Source: CAZEAP01 sp964510315
GTDB lineage: Bacteria > Planctomycetota > Brocadiia > SM23-32
Assembly: GCA_964510315.1 (NCBI GenBank)
Contig: CAZEAP010000001.1
Coordinates: forward strand, 186,001-250,000
Direction of reading: 5' to 3'
DNA: 64,000 nucleotides
Under the pieces are notes generated by a model. The model saw only the letters and a list, made by a program, of their open reading frames with translations. It was not told where the DNA came from and searched no databases. The position numbers and the translations under genes were made by a program. Positions 1-7,318 of this stretch are shown here, piece after piece. Position 1 is the first letter of the stretch. Each line of letters starts with the position of its first letter.

Positions 1-2
1 AC

Positions 3-27
3 AAAACCGACTCAGGCTTCCGGTTTT
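3..27 (-). terminator. Hairpin downstream of the sulfatase/glycyl-radical operon
   Basis: A 7 bp perfect inverted repeat (AAAACCG / CGGTTTT) with an 11 nt loop lies about 47 bp past the stop of the minus-strand gene ending at 74. On the minus strand the stem ends in TTTT. This fits a weak intrinsic terminator for the leftward operon. The stem is short, so confidence is moderate. Confidence 0.45.
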
Positions 28-73
28 GCCGGCTGCCCCGCCACTTTGGGTTTGCGCAGCGCGGCACGCCCGC

Positions 74-1321
74 TCACGTTCCTCGTTCTACGCCGGCCAC
101 CCGTTCGATGATGCTCTCCTGCATCTGCTCGGACAGGTCGACGAAATACGCACTCAAGCCGAAGAGCCGCACCGTCAGGTTACGGTGGCGGTCCGGGTGC
201 TCCCGGGCGTCCCCCAGCTTTTGCACGCTTACGAAGTTGAGCGAAAGCTCGATCCCACCCATGCCGAAGTATCCGCGCACCAGTTCCTCGAGGGTGTCGA
301 GGCCGCACTTCCCGGTGAACGGGCCCGGATCGAATTCCTGCACGTTGCTGATGCCGCCCGGGAAGTCAGAGCAGTCGATGGCACCAATGCAGCGCAGCAA
401 CTCGGAGGGTGCGCCCCGCGGGCCGGCGGGGCTGGGTTGGAGGGATATAGCGAGCGCTTCCCCCGCCTTGCGGCCGCCGGGGGTTGCTCCCGTCTTCGGG
501 TTCCTGGAGGCCATGAAGCTTGTGGCCACTCCGAAGATCATCGGCCAGAATCGTCCACCGTAGCCGGTGGATTGGCCGCGGAAACAACGCGCGTAATGGG
601 CCGCCTCCTGGCGAGCCAGCCGGTTTATCGCCGGGTTGTCCTGCCCAAACCGGGGGAGGCGGTTCAGCACCAACTGCCTCAGGCGTTCGTGACCCTCCCA
701 ATCGCTGCGGAGAATGTCTCGCAGTTCCTCCAGTGACAGGCGTCTCTCCTGGTACACCAGTCGTTGCACGGCAAGCAGGGAATTGGTAATGTCCGCCAGT
801 CCATGGGGGCCGGCAAGCGCGTAGCGCGACAGCCAGCGGTTACGGCTTCGGGCGGCGTTCCGGCCCCACAGGCCGACGTCGCGACCGGACCACCATTCCA
901 GTTGCTCGCGCACCTGATCCGGGAGCGGCCATGGCGGGTCGTAGCCGTGCCGATCCGGGTAAAGCACGCGAATGCGCCATGCGTCGGAATCCCCGACATC
1001 CGGGTGAACCCGGAAGCGCCGGTATGCGGCCCCCACGATCCGTTCCTCCGGCAGCACCACGGGTTGAAGTGTCTCGCGGGTGCGGGCCGTCACCTCGGCC
1101 CGTTTGCGCACCACGTGCAGCCCCGGTTCGTTCCGGTAGACCTCTGTCGCGACGAGGCCCCGAAGGTAGGGGTCGGCGTCGTCCTCGAATCGCCGGGCCC
1201 GCTCGCACAGTCTTTGCGTGTGCGCCTCAAGCGCGGTTCGCGTTTTTGGAACCGCCGTCACAGTCGTTGCTCCGCGTGAGGGCTTGACACTGGCCGGCCC
1301 GGTCTGAGGCCGTTCGATCAC
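74..1321 (-). CDS. Glycyl radical enzyme-like protein, internally shortened (no catalytic Cys region)
   Basis: The 415-residue product matches the two ends of pyruvate formate-lyase-type glycyl radical enzymes but not the middle. The C-terminal glycyl loop is visible as NLTVRLFGLSAYF at residues 381-393, with the radical Gly at 388. The usual Tyr after it is Leu here, and Phe precedes the Gly. The segment ITNSLLAVQRLVY (178-190) and the LEELRDIL helix that follows are typical of the family's late barrel. Family members are usually 700-850 residues. About 300-400 residues between the N-terminal domain and residue 165 are absent, which is where the thiyl-radical Cys normally sits. The GTG start overlaps the upstream sulfatase stop as GTGA, so translation is probably coupled. 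No radical SAM activase lies nearby. It may be a decayed enzyme or a YfiD-like spare glycyl-radical domain; catalysis as a normal GRE is unlikely. Confidence 0.8.
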   Translation of the reverse strand: MIERPQTGPASVKPSRGATTVTAVPKTRTALEAHTQRLCERARRFEDDADPYLRGLVATEVYRNEPGLHVVRKRAEVTARTRETLQPVVLPEERIVGAAYRRFRVHPDVGDSDAWRIRVLYPDRHGYDPPWPLPDQVREQLEWWSGRDVGLWGRNAARSRNRWLSRYALAGPHGLADITNSLLAVQRLVYQERRLSLEELRDILRSDWEGHERLRQLVLNRLPRFGQDNPAINRLARQEAAHYARCFRGQSTGYGGRFWPMIFGVATSFMASRNPKTGATPGGRKAGEALAISLQPSPAGPRGAPSELLRCIGAIDCSDFPGGISNVQEFDPGPFTGKCGLDTLEELVRGYFGMGGIELSLNFVSVQKLGDAREHPDRHRNLTVRLFGLSAYFVDLSEQMQESIIERVAGVERGT

Positions 1322-2664
1322 GCCTCCGGGGCGGCCTCGATCGTGATCTCCATCTCTTCGACTTCGCGCACGCGGGCCTTTAGCCGCTCTGCCAGGTTCG
1401 CCCGGATTTCGGCGTAGTCGGGGTCGGCCACCAGGTTGTTCCGCTCGTGGGGGTCCTCATCCAGGTCGTAGAGGAAATCCTCGATGTAGTGCTCGGCGTC
1501 CATGTCTTTCCACCCGTCTTTTTCCGGCGCGCGCACCGAATACTTCCACCGGTCCGTGCGCACGGCGCGCCCGAGGTGGCTTTCGCTGATCTGGATGAAC
1601 ACCTCGTCCCGCCGGTCTTCGGCCTCCCCCCGGCTGAGCGGCCGCAGGCTGGCTCCACCCATGTAGGGCGGCACCTCCAATCCGGCCGTCTCCAGAAGGG
1701 TAGGGGGGAGGTCGATGAGGCTGACGAGGTCTTCGACCACCGTGCCCCCGGTGAACCCGGGACCCCTGAGGATCATCGGCACGTGGACGCAGCCCTCGTG
1801 GCACGCCCGTTTGTACTCGCTGTTGCGCGTGCAGAAGTGCGAGCCGTGATCGCTGGTGAAGATCACCACCGTGTCCTCCAGCACCCCCATCTCCCGCAAC
1901 TGGTCCAGCAGCCGGCCCATGTTCTTGTCCAGGCTGTTGATGCAGCCGAGGTAGTCGGGGTAGTTCTCGCGCCAGTCGCCGTCGGTGTCCACCAGGTCGC
2001 CGGGCACCACGAAGTCCTTGAACCGCTCCCGCGAGCCCTTCGGTCCTTCGTAGCGGTTGTGGTCGTTCTGGTGATGCGGCTCGATGTAGGAGAGGAAAAG
2101 GAAAAACGGCTGCTCCAGGCTGCGGGTGCGCAGATACTCGAGGGCGAAGTCGGTGGTGCAGTCCACCCGGTAGCCCTCGGACTCCACCTTCTCGTTGTCG
2201 GCATTGAACATGTGGCCGTCGTAGCCGTGGCTGGTGAACTCCAGCACGTCGGCCGCCAGCCAGTAGTCCTTGTAGCCGCCGCGTCGCTCCAGCGGGACGG
2301 CCCTGGTGCGGTAGTTTTCCTCCTCGCCTCCCGCCGAGTTGGAAGCCAGGTGCCACTTGCCGATGTAGCCCACTTCGTAGCCGGCTTCGGTCAGCCAGTG
2401 GGCGACCGTTTTGTGATCGGGAGGCAGGGCCACGCCGTTGCGGTAGCATCCGGTCTCGGTGGCGTACTTGCCGGTCTGCAGGCAGGAGCGAGCCGGCCCG
2501 CACACCGGCTGGCAGGTGAAGGCGTTCTCGAACTTCACCCCCTCCTCGGCCAGCCGGTCGAAATTGGGCGTCATGTCGAGGGGCTGCCCGTAGGCGCCCA
2601 CGGTATCCCACCGCTGCTGGTCGGTGAAGAAAAACAGGATGTTCGGTCTCTTTTCGCTGCTCAC
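1318..2664 (-). CDS. Sulfatase (type I, formylglycine, Cys type)
   Basis: 448-residue arylsulfatase-superfamily hydrolase of sulfate esters. The maturation motif C-G-P-A-R is at residues 55-59, so Cys55 would be converted to formylglycine. The metal-site Asp of FTDQQ is at 15, GKWH is at 102-105, and SDHG with metal-binding Asp272-His273 follows. The GTG start at 2664 is preceded by AAGGAG six bases upstream. No signal peptide is obvious, so it is cytoplasmic or exported by another route. It is the middle gene of a three-gene leftward operon, 24 bp after another sulfatase and overlapping the glycyl-radical-like gene by 4 bp. No maturase (FGE or anSME) is in the window. The substrate cannot be told from the sequence; a sulfated glycan or monosaccharide is the usual guess. 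Confidence 0.93.
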   Translation of the reverse strand: MSSEKRPNILFFFTDQQRWDTVGAYGQPLDMTPNFDRLAEEGVKFENAFTCQPVCGPARSCLQTGKYATETGCYRNGVALPPDHKTVAHWLTEAGYEVGYIGKWHLASNSAGGEEENYRTRAVPLERRGGYKDYWLAADVLEFTSHGYDGHMFNADNEKVESEGYRVDCTTDFALEYLRTRSLEQPFFLFLSYIEPHHQNDHNRYEGPKGSRERFKDFVVPGDLVDTDGDWRENYPDYLGCINSLDKNMGRLLDQLREMGVLEDTVVIFTSDHGSHFCTRNSEYKRACHEGCVHVPMILRGPGFTGGTVVEDLVSLIDLPPTLLETAGLEVPPYMGGASLRPLSRGEAEDRRDEVFIQISESHLGRAVRTDRWKYSVRAPEKDGWKDMDAEHYIEDFLYDLDEDPHERNNLVADPDYAEIRANLAERLKARVREVEEMEITIEAAPEA

Positions 2665-2688
2665 CGTCTGCTCCTTGGGTAGATGTCG

Positions 2689-4167
2689 TCAGAAACCACG
2701 CCGGTCGATTTCCCGCGGCACCACGTCGGAGGTCTCCACGTAGAAGGTCAGCATCCTTTCCTTCATCTCTTCCAGAGCCGCGGCGTACTCTTCCTCCTCG
2801 ACCACGTTGTGCAGCTCCTGCGGGTCGGCCCGCAGGTCGTAGAGTTCGTCGTGCTCGTAGAGCCGTCGCACGTACTTGAAGTCCCGCGTGCGGCACATCG
2901 TGGCCTTCGTGTGCTCGGGGCCGGCCTCTTTCTGCAGTTTCAGCCTGGGATAGTACACACCGTGCGGGTCCTGGTTGCTCTCCAGTTCCATGCAGTGGGT
3001 TTCGCCCTTCAGACGTCCGCCCTCACAGAACACGGCGTCTCGGTTTTCGTCGGTATCCCCCCGCAGCAGGGGTGCCAGGGACCGCCCGAAGTGGTCATAG
3101 CCCGGCTGAAGGCCGGTGAAGTCGTAGACGGTTGCCGGGAAGTCAACCAGTTCGGCCAGCGCTTCACTCACCCCCGGCTTCACTCCCGCGGCGGCGGGAG
3201 GTTTGACCAGGAAAGGCACCCGCGTGAGGCAGTCCTCGAATGTGTTCTGCGTCTTCTCCACGAGGCCGTAATCGCCCGTGAAATCTCCGTGGTCGGCCAA
3301 GAAGAAGATGGCGGTCTCCTCGTAGATGCCCGCGTCTTTGAGCGCCTCCACCACCAGCCCGAACTGGTGGTCCACCCGCGCGCACATGCCGTAGTAGGTG
3401 GCCCGCAGCTCGCGCCACCGCTCCTCGCTCCACCCCTGGAGCCCCTGAGCATCCCGGATGCCCTTCAGCAGGCTGGGCTCGTCGGTCGGTCCCTCCGGCG
3501 CGGGCGCGCGGGGCGGCAGGGCATCCCGGTCGATCATCGAGTACCACGGCTCCTCCACCGCGTAGGGCGGATGCGGATAGACCAGCGGCAGGTAGATGCA
3601 CAGCGGCCCCCGCTCCGGTCGGTTCCGGATGAGGTCGCAGGCCGCCTCGATGTGCGACCAGTCGGTGTCGTAGTAGACGCCGTCTTCGCCCCTCGGCAAC
3701 TCCCCCACATAGAATGACCAGAACGTGTCGCTGTCGGGCTCGCCCCGCCAGTCCTGCTGCTCGTGGATACGCCACAGCGGCCGGGGCTCCTCGTCGGAGC
3801 GATGGTAGACATGGCAGCAGGATTCCGGCCCGTCCTGGCCGGGTATCAGGTCGTTTTTCCCGCCCCACCAGACGAAGTAGCCGCTGTCCTTCAGTACCTT
3901 CAGCAGCACCGGCTCGCCGCGTTCCGGATGCAGCATGTGGAACATGGTCCTGTGGCCGCGCACGTGGGGATACCATCCCGTCATGAAGGAACACCGGCTG
4001 GGTGTGCAGACGGGATTCTGACAGTAGGCGTTGCGGAAGGAGACGCCGTCCTCGGCAACGAGCCGGTCCAGGTTCGGGGTGGCAGCGGCCGGGTTGTCGA
4101 GGTGTCCCAGCACGTCGCCGCGCCACTGGTCCGGATTGAAGATCAGGATGTGTGGTCTGTCGGCCAT
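2689..4167 (-). CDS. Sulfatase (type I, formylglycine, Cys type)
   Basis: 492-residue sulfatase when started at the ATG at 4167, which has GAGGAAAGG just upstream. An in-frame ATG 27 bases further up lacks a ribosome site. The formylglycine motif C-T-P-S-R starts at Cys54, the first metal-site Asp is in FNPDQW (about 13), and ADHGD with Asp292-His293 completes the metal site. It differs clearly from its neighbour at 1318-2664, so the pair probably removes two different sulfate groups. It is the first gene of the operon, with a promoter candidate at 4206-4234. The C-terminal half has the usual FKYVRRLYEHDELYDL-type strand of the family. Substrate unknown. Confidence 0.93.
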   Translation of the reverse strand: MADRPHILIFNPDQWRGDVLGHLDNPAAATPNLDRLVAEDGVSFRNAYCQNPVCTPSRCSFMTGWYPHVRGHRTMFHMLHPERGEPVLLKVLKDSGYFVWWGGKNDLIPGQDGPESCCHVYHRSDEEPRPLWRIHEQQDWRGEPDSDTFWSFYVGELPRGEDGVYYDTDWSHIEAACDLIRNRPERGPLCIYLPLVYPHPPYAVEEPWYSMIDRDALPPRAPAPEGPTDEPSLLKGIRDAQGLQGWSEERWRELRATYYGMCARVDHQFGLVVEALKDAGIYEETAIFFLADHGDFTGDYGLVEKTQNTFEDCLTRVPFLVKPPAAAGVKPGVSEALAELVDFPATVYDFTGLQPGYDHFGRSLAPLLRGDTDENRDAVFCEGGRLKGETHCMELESNQDPHGVYYPRLKLQKEAGPEHTKATMCRTRDFKYVRRLYEHDELYDLRADPQELHNVVEEEEYAAALEEMKERMLTFYVETSDVVPREIDRRGF

Positions 4168-4205
4168 GGACCTTTCCTCGCTGTTGCCTTCCATGTTCCA
4201 GCGCG

Positions 4206-4234
4206 AACCTAAGGGCGTCGCCTCTCTCCGTCAA
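4206..4234 (-). promoter_or_regulatory. Sigma-70 promoter candidate for the sulfatase operon
   Basis: Read on the minus strand: TTGACG (4234-4229), a 17 bp spacer, then TAGGTT (4211-4206), about 39 bp before the ATG at 4167. The -35 box matches consensus at 5 of 6 and the spacing is ideal. Confidence 0.55.
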
Positions 4235-4782
4235 ACTTCCCGGTATTTTCCGCCTCCGGCCAACGGTATTCCCCGGTCCGAACCACACCAGGATCCGCGC
4301 GCCGGCCTTCCCTCACAATATCCAAACTGAGCGCAAAAAGGATATAAACCGTTCAGCACGTTCTCCGGCTTTTGCGAGCGTTTGGATTTTGCGGCGCAAC
4401 GTTGCTTTACTCGGCGAGTTGCGGCGGATTCGGTTCGTTTCGTAATCGGGCGTTGCTTGTCCCGCTTCTGGATATGGTCGAGAGCACGGGACGGGCGCTC
4501 CTTTTGTTGTGTTGCGGCTTTCCATCGTTGTGTTGCCCGGGATGATGCTTCGCGAACGGCATTCCTGCCCACGACGGGCCGGCGCCCCCCGCGAGGAGAA
4601 CTTCTGGAGCCGCAGTCGCGCTCCCGCGGCAACGCACCGCTTCGTGCATCAACGCGGGAGCACGGTGACGGACGCCGCAGGATTGTACGGCGCAAAGGCC
4701 ACTTGCCGGTAGACTCCTCTATGATCTGTGAGAGACCTTTCTCGCCCGCCGAGCAATCTCAGAGGTCGTATTCGCCTTTGAC
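4235..4782. other. Non-coding, lower-GC intergenic region with decayed repeat material
   Basis: No credible gene was found. The stretch 4320-4530 is visibly poorer in GC than its surroundings. Near 4690-4757 a diverged copy of the ~131 bp repeat seen at 6089-6520 can be recognised: GGCGCAAAGGCCAC, then TTGCCGGT, and later TTTCTCGCCCGCCG, separated by unrelated bases. This marks the left edge of the repeat island. Confidence 0.5.
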
Positions 4783-4860
4783 ACGGCACAATCCGGAGCA
4801 CACAACCGTACTCGTCCTGCTCCATTGCGTCAAGGTGGGAAACGGTTCCACCAACCCAAC
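4783..4860. repeat. Direct repeat leading into palindrome block, copy 1
   Basis: The segment beginning CACAATCCGGAGCACACAAC and ending GGTTCCACCAAC recurs almost unchanged at 5419-5494. In both places it leads directly into the GGCCCC-GAA-GGGGCC palindrome block. The repeated unit is therefore longer than the palindromes alone. Confidence 0.75.
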
Positions 4861-5170
4861 AGGCCCCGAAGGGGCCCTGTGATGAAGGCCAGGGCTTCAG
4901 CCCTGGTTGACGGGCCACCAACCATGACCATGCGCCCCGGAGGGGCGCGGTCGGGCGAGCGCTGCAGGTAATGCCCACCGAATGCGATGCCCCGGCGTGA
5001 GAGCGGGTCGTCGCTCTCGCGTCCCGAATATGATGTGATACAGCAGGTTGGTCAGGCTCTTGGTCATCGCGTACCTCACCGCGCCCCTCCGGGGCGCATT
5101 TGGGTTTGCGTGCGTTATACCAGGGCTGAAGCCCTGGCCTTCACGACCGCGCCGCTCCGCGGCGCAAAGG
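4861..5170. repeat. RAYT-derived composite repeat element, copy 1
   Basis: About 310 bp. The left arm carries three palindromes in order: GGCCCC-GAA-GGGGCC, CCAGGGCTTCAGCCCTGG and GCGCCCCGGAGGGGCGC. The right arm carries the mirror order: GCGCCCCTCCGGGGCGC, CCAGGGCTGAAGCCCTGG and GCGCCGCTCCGCGGCGC. Between them on the minus strand is the start of a REP-associated tyrosine transposase gene. A second, nearly identical copy lies at 5805-6112. The layout resembles a non-autonomous REP/REPIN-type element that lost most of its transposase. Confidence 0.7.
4951..5067 (-). pseudogene. REP-associated tyrosine transposase (Y1/IS200-like) remnant, copy 1
   Basis: From the ATG at 5067 the minus strand reads MTKSLTNLLYHIIFGTRERR and then PALTP, the conserved first 25 residues of RAYT/IS200-like Y1 transposases. 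Homology then stops. In another frame the following bases read RIAFGGHYLQ, which resembles the usual C-terminal tail of the family. The catalytic His-hydrophobe-His and Tyr region (normally about 120 residues) is missing. This is a 5' end joined to a 3' end by internal deletion, and it cannot be an active enzyme. It is flanked by palindromes typical of REP sequences. Confidence 0.65.
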
Positions 5171-5316
5171 CCACGCACCGCTTGCCGGTGGAAGCCCTTA
5201 CCGTGTACCAGGCAGGTTTCTCGCCCGCCGTGGCGCCGTTGCGGGACGGCATCCGCCGCGCGCACCTGGCTGGAAGACCGCGCCGCTCCGCGGCGCAACG
5301 GCCACGCACCGCTTGC
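5147..5316. repeat. One and a partial copy of the ~131 bp repeat unit
   Basis: The unit starts at GACCGCGCCGCTCCGCGGCG and runs through GGAAGCCCTTACCGTGTACC and GGGACGGCATCCGCCGCGC. A second copy begins at about 5278 and breaks off near 5316, where unrelated sequence takes over. The same unit is arrayed in tandem at 6089-6520. Confidence 0.75.
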
Positions 5317-5418
5317 CGCGATGCAGACCGGGGCACGCCGACACACTTCAGCCCTTCACGATCCGTCAATATGCCTTTCTGCCACGCGGCTCAAGGCAGT
5401 GGTGCTCGCCGGTGGCGC

Positions 5419-5494
5419 TGCACAATCCGGAGCACACAACCGTACTCCTCCTGCTCCATTGCGTCAAGGTGGGCAACGGTTCCACCAACATAAC
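5419..5494. repeat. Direct repeat leading into palindrome block, copy 2
   Basis: Second copy of the 4783-4860 segment, with only a few substitutions. It is followed at 5495 by the same palindrome block. Confidence 0.75.
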
Positions 5495-5584
5495 GGGCCC
5501 CGAAGGGGCCCTGTGATGAAGGCCAGGGCTTTAGCCCTGGTTGACGGCCCACCAACCATGACCATGCGCCCCGGAGGGGCGCGG
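5495..5584. repeat. Solo palindrome (REP-like) unit A
   Basis: This holds only the left-arm palindromes (GGCCCC-GAA-GGGGCC, then CCAGGGCTTTAGCCCTGG with one changed loop base, then GCGCCCCGGAGGGGCGC). It is followed by a 50-60 bp spacer reading on the minus strand as a short C-terminal tail ending HSERYLHL then stop. Confidence 0.7.
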
Positions 5585-5649
5585 CCGGGTCACAGATGCA
5601 AATAGCGCTCACTATGCTCGACATCACCCATCAGGGCAGGGAATGCGAC

Positions 5650-5740
5650 GGGCCCCGGAGGGGCCCTGTGATGAAGGCCAGGGCTTCAGCCCTGGTTGAC
5701 GGCCCACCAACCATGACCATGCGCCCCGGAGGGGCGCGGC
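5650..5740. repeat. Solo palindrome (REP-like) unit B
   Basis: Repeats unit A with the outer palindrome as GGCCCC-GGA-GGGGCC, a compensated loop change. The spacer that follows (5741-5804) is a near copy of 5585-5649 and again reads HSERYLHL-stop on the minus strand. That resembles the x-RYL-x end of RAYT proteins. Confidence 0.7.
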
Positions 5741-5804
5741 CGGGTCACAGATGCAAATAGCGCTCACTATGCTCGACAGCACCCTTCAGGGCAGGGAATG
5801 GGAC

Positions 5805-6112
5805 GGGCCCCAAAGGGGCCCTGTGATGAAGGCCAGGGCTTCAGCCCTGGTTGACGGACCACCAACCATGACCATGCGCCCCGGAGGGGCGCGGTCGGGC
5901 CAGCGCTGCAGGTAATGCCCACCGAATGCGATGCCCCGGCGTGAGAGCGGGTCGTCGCTCTCGCGTTCCGGATATGATGTGATACAGCAGGTTGGGCAGG
6001 CTGTTGGTCATCGCGTACCTCACCGCGCCCCTCCGGGGCGCATTTGGGTTTGCGTGCGTTATACCAGGGCTGAAGCCCTGGCCTTCACGACCGCGTCGCT
6101 CCGCGGCGCAAC
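5805..6112. repeat. RAYT-derived composite repeat element, copy 2
   Basis: Second full composite element, matching 4861-5170 over about 300 bp with a handful of substitutions. It has the same mirrored order of palindromes and contains the same truncated transposase start. The high identity implies recent duplication or gene conversion. Confidence 0.7.
5894..6011 (-). pseudogene. REP-associated tyrosine transposase (Y1/IS200-like) remnant, copy 2
   Basis: From the ATG at 6011 the minus strand reads MTNSLPNLLYHIIFGTRERR and PALTP, differing from copy 1 at two residues. It ends at the same deletion junction, so the internally deleted form itself has been copied. It cannot encode an active transposase. 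If mobile, it would need a full-length RAYT elsewhere in the genome. Confidence 0.65.
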
Positions 6113-6520
6113 GGCCACGCACCGTTTGCCGGTGGAAGCCCTTACCGTGTACCAGGCAGCATCCGCCGCGCGCACCTGGCTGGAAGACCGCGCCGCTCCG
6201 CGGCGCAAAGGCCACGCACCGTTTGCCGGTGGAAGCCCTTACCGTGTACCAGGCAGGTTTCTCGCCCGCCGTGGCGCCGTTGCGGGACGGCATCCGCCGC
6301 GCGCACCTGGCTGGAAGACCGCGCCGCTCCGCGGCGCAACGGCCACGCACCGCTTGCCGGTGGAAGCCCTTACCGTGTACCAGGCAGGTTTCTCGCCCGC
6401 CGTGGCGCCGTTGCGGGACGGCATCCGCCGCGCGCACCTGCCTCGAAGACCACGTCGCTCCGCGGCGCAAGGGCCACGCACCGCTTGCCGGTGGGAGCCC
6501 TTACCGTGTACCAGGCAGGC
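6089..6520. repeat. Tandem array of a ~131 bp repeat unit
   Basis: Units begin at about 6089, 6186, 6318 and 6449 with the palindrome-bearing GACCGCG(C/T)CGCTCCGCGGCG. The spacing is 132 and 131 bp for intact units and 97 bp for the first, which lacks an internal ~35 bp. The last unit stops at 6520, where it abuts the IS1380 transposase remnant. The minus strand is open through the whole array, but the peptide is a simple repeated R/A/G-rich string and is not taken as a gene. Confidence 0.85.
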
Positions 6521-7005
6521 TTCCCTTCTTTGATCTACTGCTTGGCGGTGCCCCGCTGATTGTAGAAGCCGACCACGTTCTTCGACCACCACCTGAGGTT
6601 GGTGACGATGAAACCCACGCGAGGAAACAGCTCGTCGAGGTGCCACTCGACCTTGGCCACCACCCGCCGCTCTTTCTGCCAGCCCTTGCCAGCCGTCGTG
6701 CCTGTCAAGGGCCAGCTGCCGGCCCGGTAGCGGAAGCTCTTGTAACGGACCGCGTGCCTCTTGCCCGGCCAGACCGCCGGAGACTTCGTCAGCTCCTCGA
6801 CCTCGCGGTAAAGCACCTCGTTGGCGGGCAGGCGGATGGCGTACAGGTAATGCTCGTTCTCCAGAAAGTGGTAAATTTCGGGTTTCGCAAAGGCCGCATC
6901 GCCACGGAAGAACCGCTGGATGTCCCTGTTGCGATAGCGCTCTACGATGGGCTTCAGCAGCCCGTCCCACGCATCGGCGCTGTGGGTGTTGCCGGGCCGA
7001 AGCAT
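6520..7005 (-). pseudogene. IS1380-family transposase remnant
   Basis: The minus strand reads MLRPGNTHSADAW, RGDAAFAKPEIYHFLE, YAIRLPANEVLYREVEEL, VAKVEWHLDELFPRVGF and FYNQRGTAKQ. This is the central-to-C-terminal DDE region of IS1380 transposases. The homologous region begins abruptly at 7005, so the N-terminal part is gone. After GTAKQ a TAG stop (6537-6535) stands where family members have Trp, and IKEGK continues in frame beyond it. Homology then ends at the tandem repeat. It is therefore truncated at both ends and carries a nonsense change. No terminal inverted repeats were found. Confidence 0.85.
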
Positions 7006-7318
7006 CGTGGGCTGGATGCGCGGCGGCCCGGGTCGTGCAGGAAGCCCCCTTCGGCGTCGACGCCGAAGCAGTCCTGCCCCTTGATCGCAAACTCCGCCCG
7101 CTCTGAGCGGCGGTAACCGGCAGCACCCCAGAGGGCCCGGTTCGGAAGGGTGAAGGCTGTTGGCGCACCTCCGCCTTTCGCAGGCTGTACTTCAGGGGTC
7201 CCACCCGCAACCCCTCCGAACACGAGGAAGCTCCCCGCGGTTTCCCGCCGCTTGACGAGGCGTCTGCGGTACCGGAGAATGCAGAAGTTCCGCTTCCGCT
7301 GACTTGGGGGAGGCCCTC
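7006..7318. other. Intergenic region upstream of sppA
   Basis: No gene, RNA or convincing promoter was recognised. It separates the broken transposase from sppA. GGGGGAG at 7306-7312 is the ribosome site of the next gene. Confidence 0.4.

Noticed and set aside
5841..6470. Arg/Ala-rich open frame across the repeat array
   Set aside because: The peptide is a translation of tandem repeat units with no family match. Only the first 25 codons from 6011 have protein homology.
6089..6520. CRISPR array
   Set aside because: Units are ~131 bp with near-identical content throughout, not short repeats separated by unique spacers, and no cas genes are nearby.
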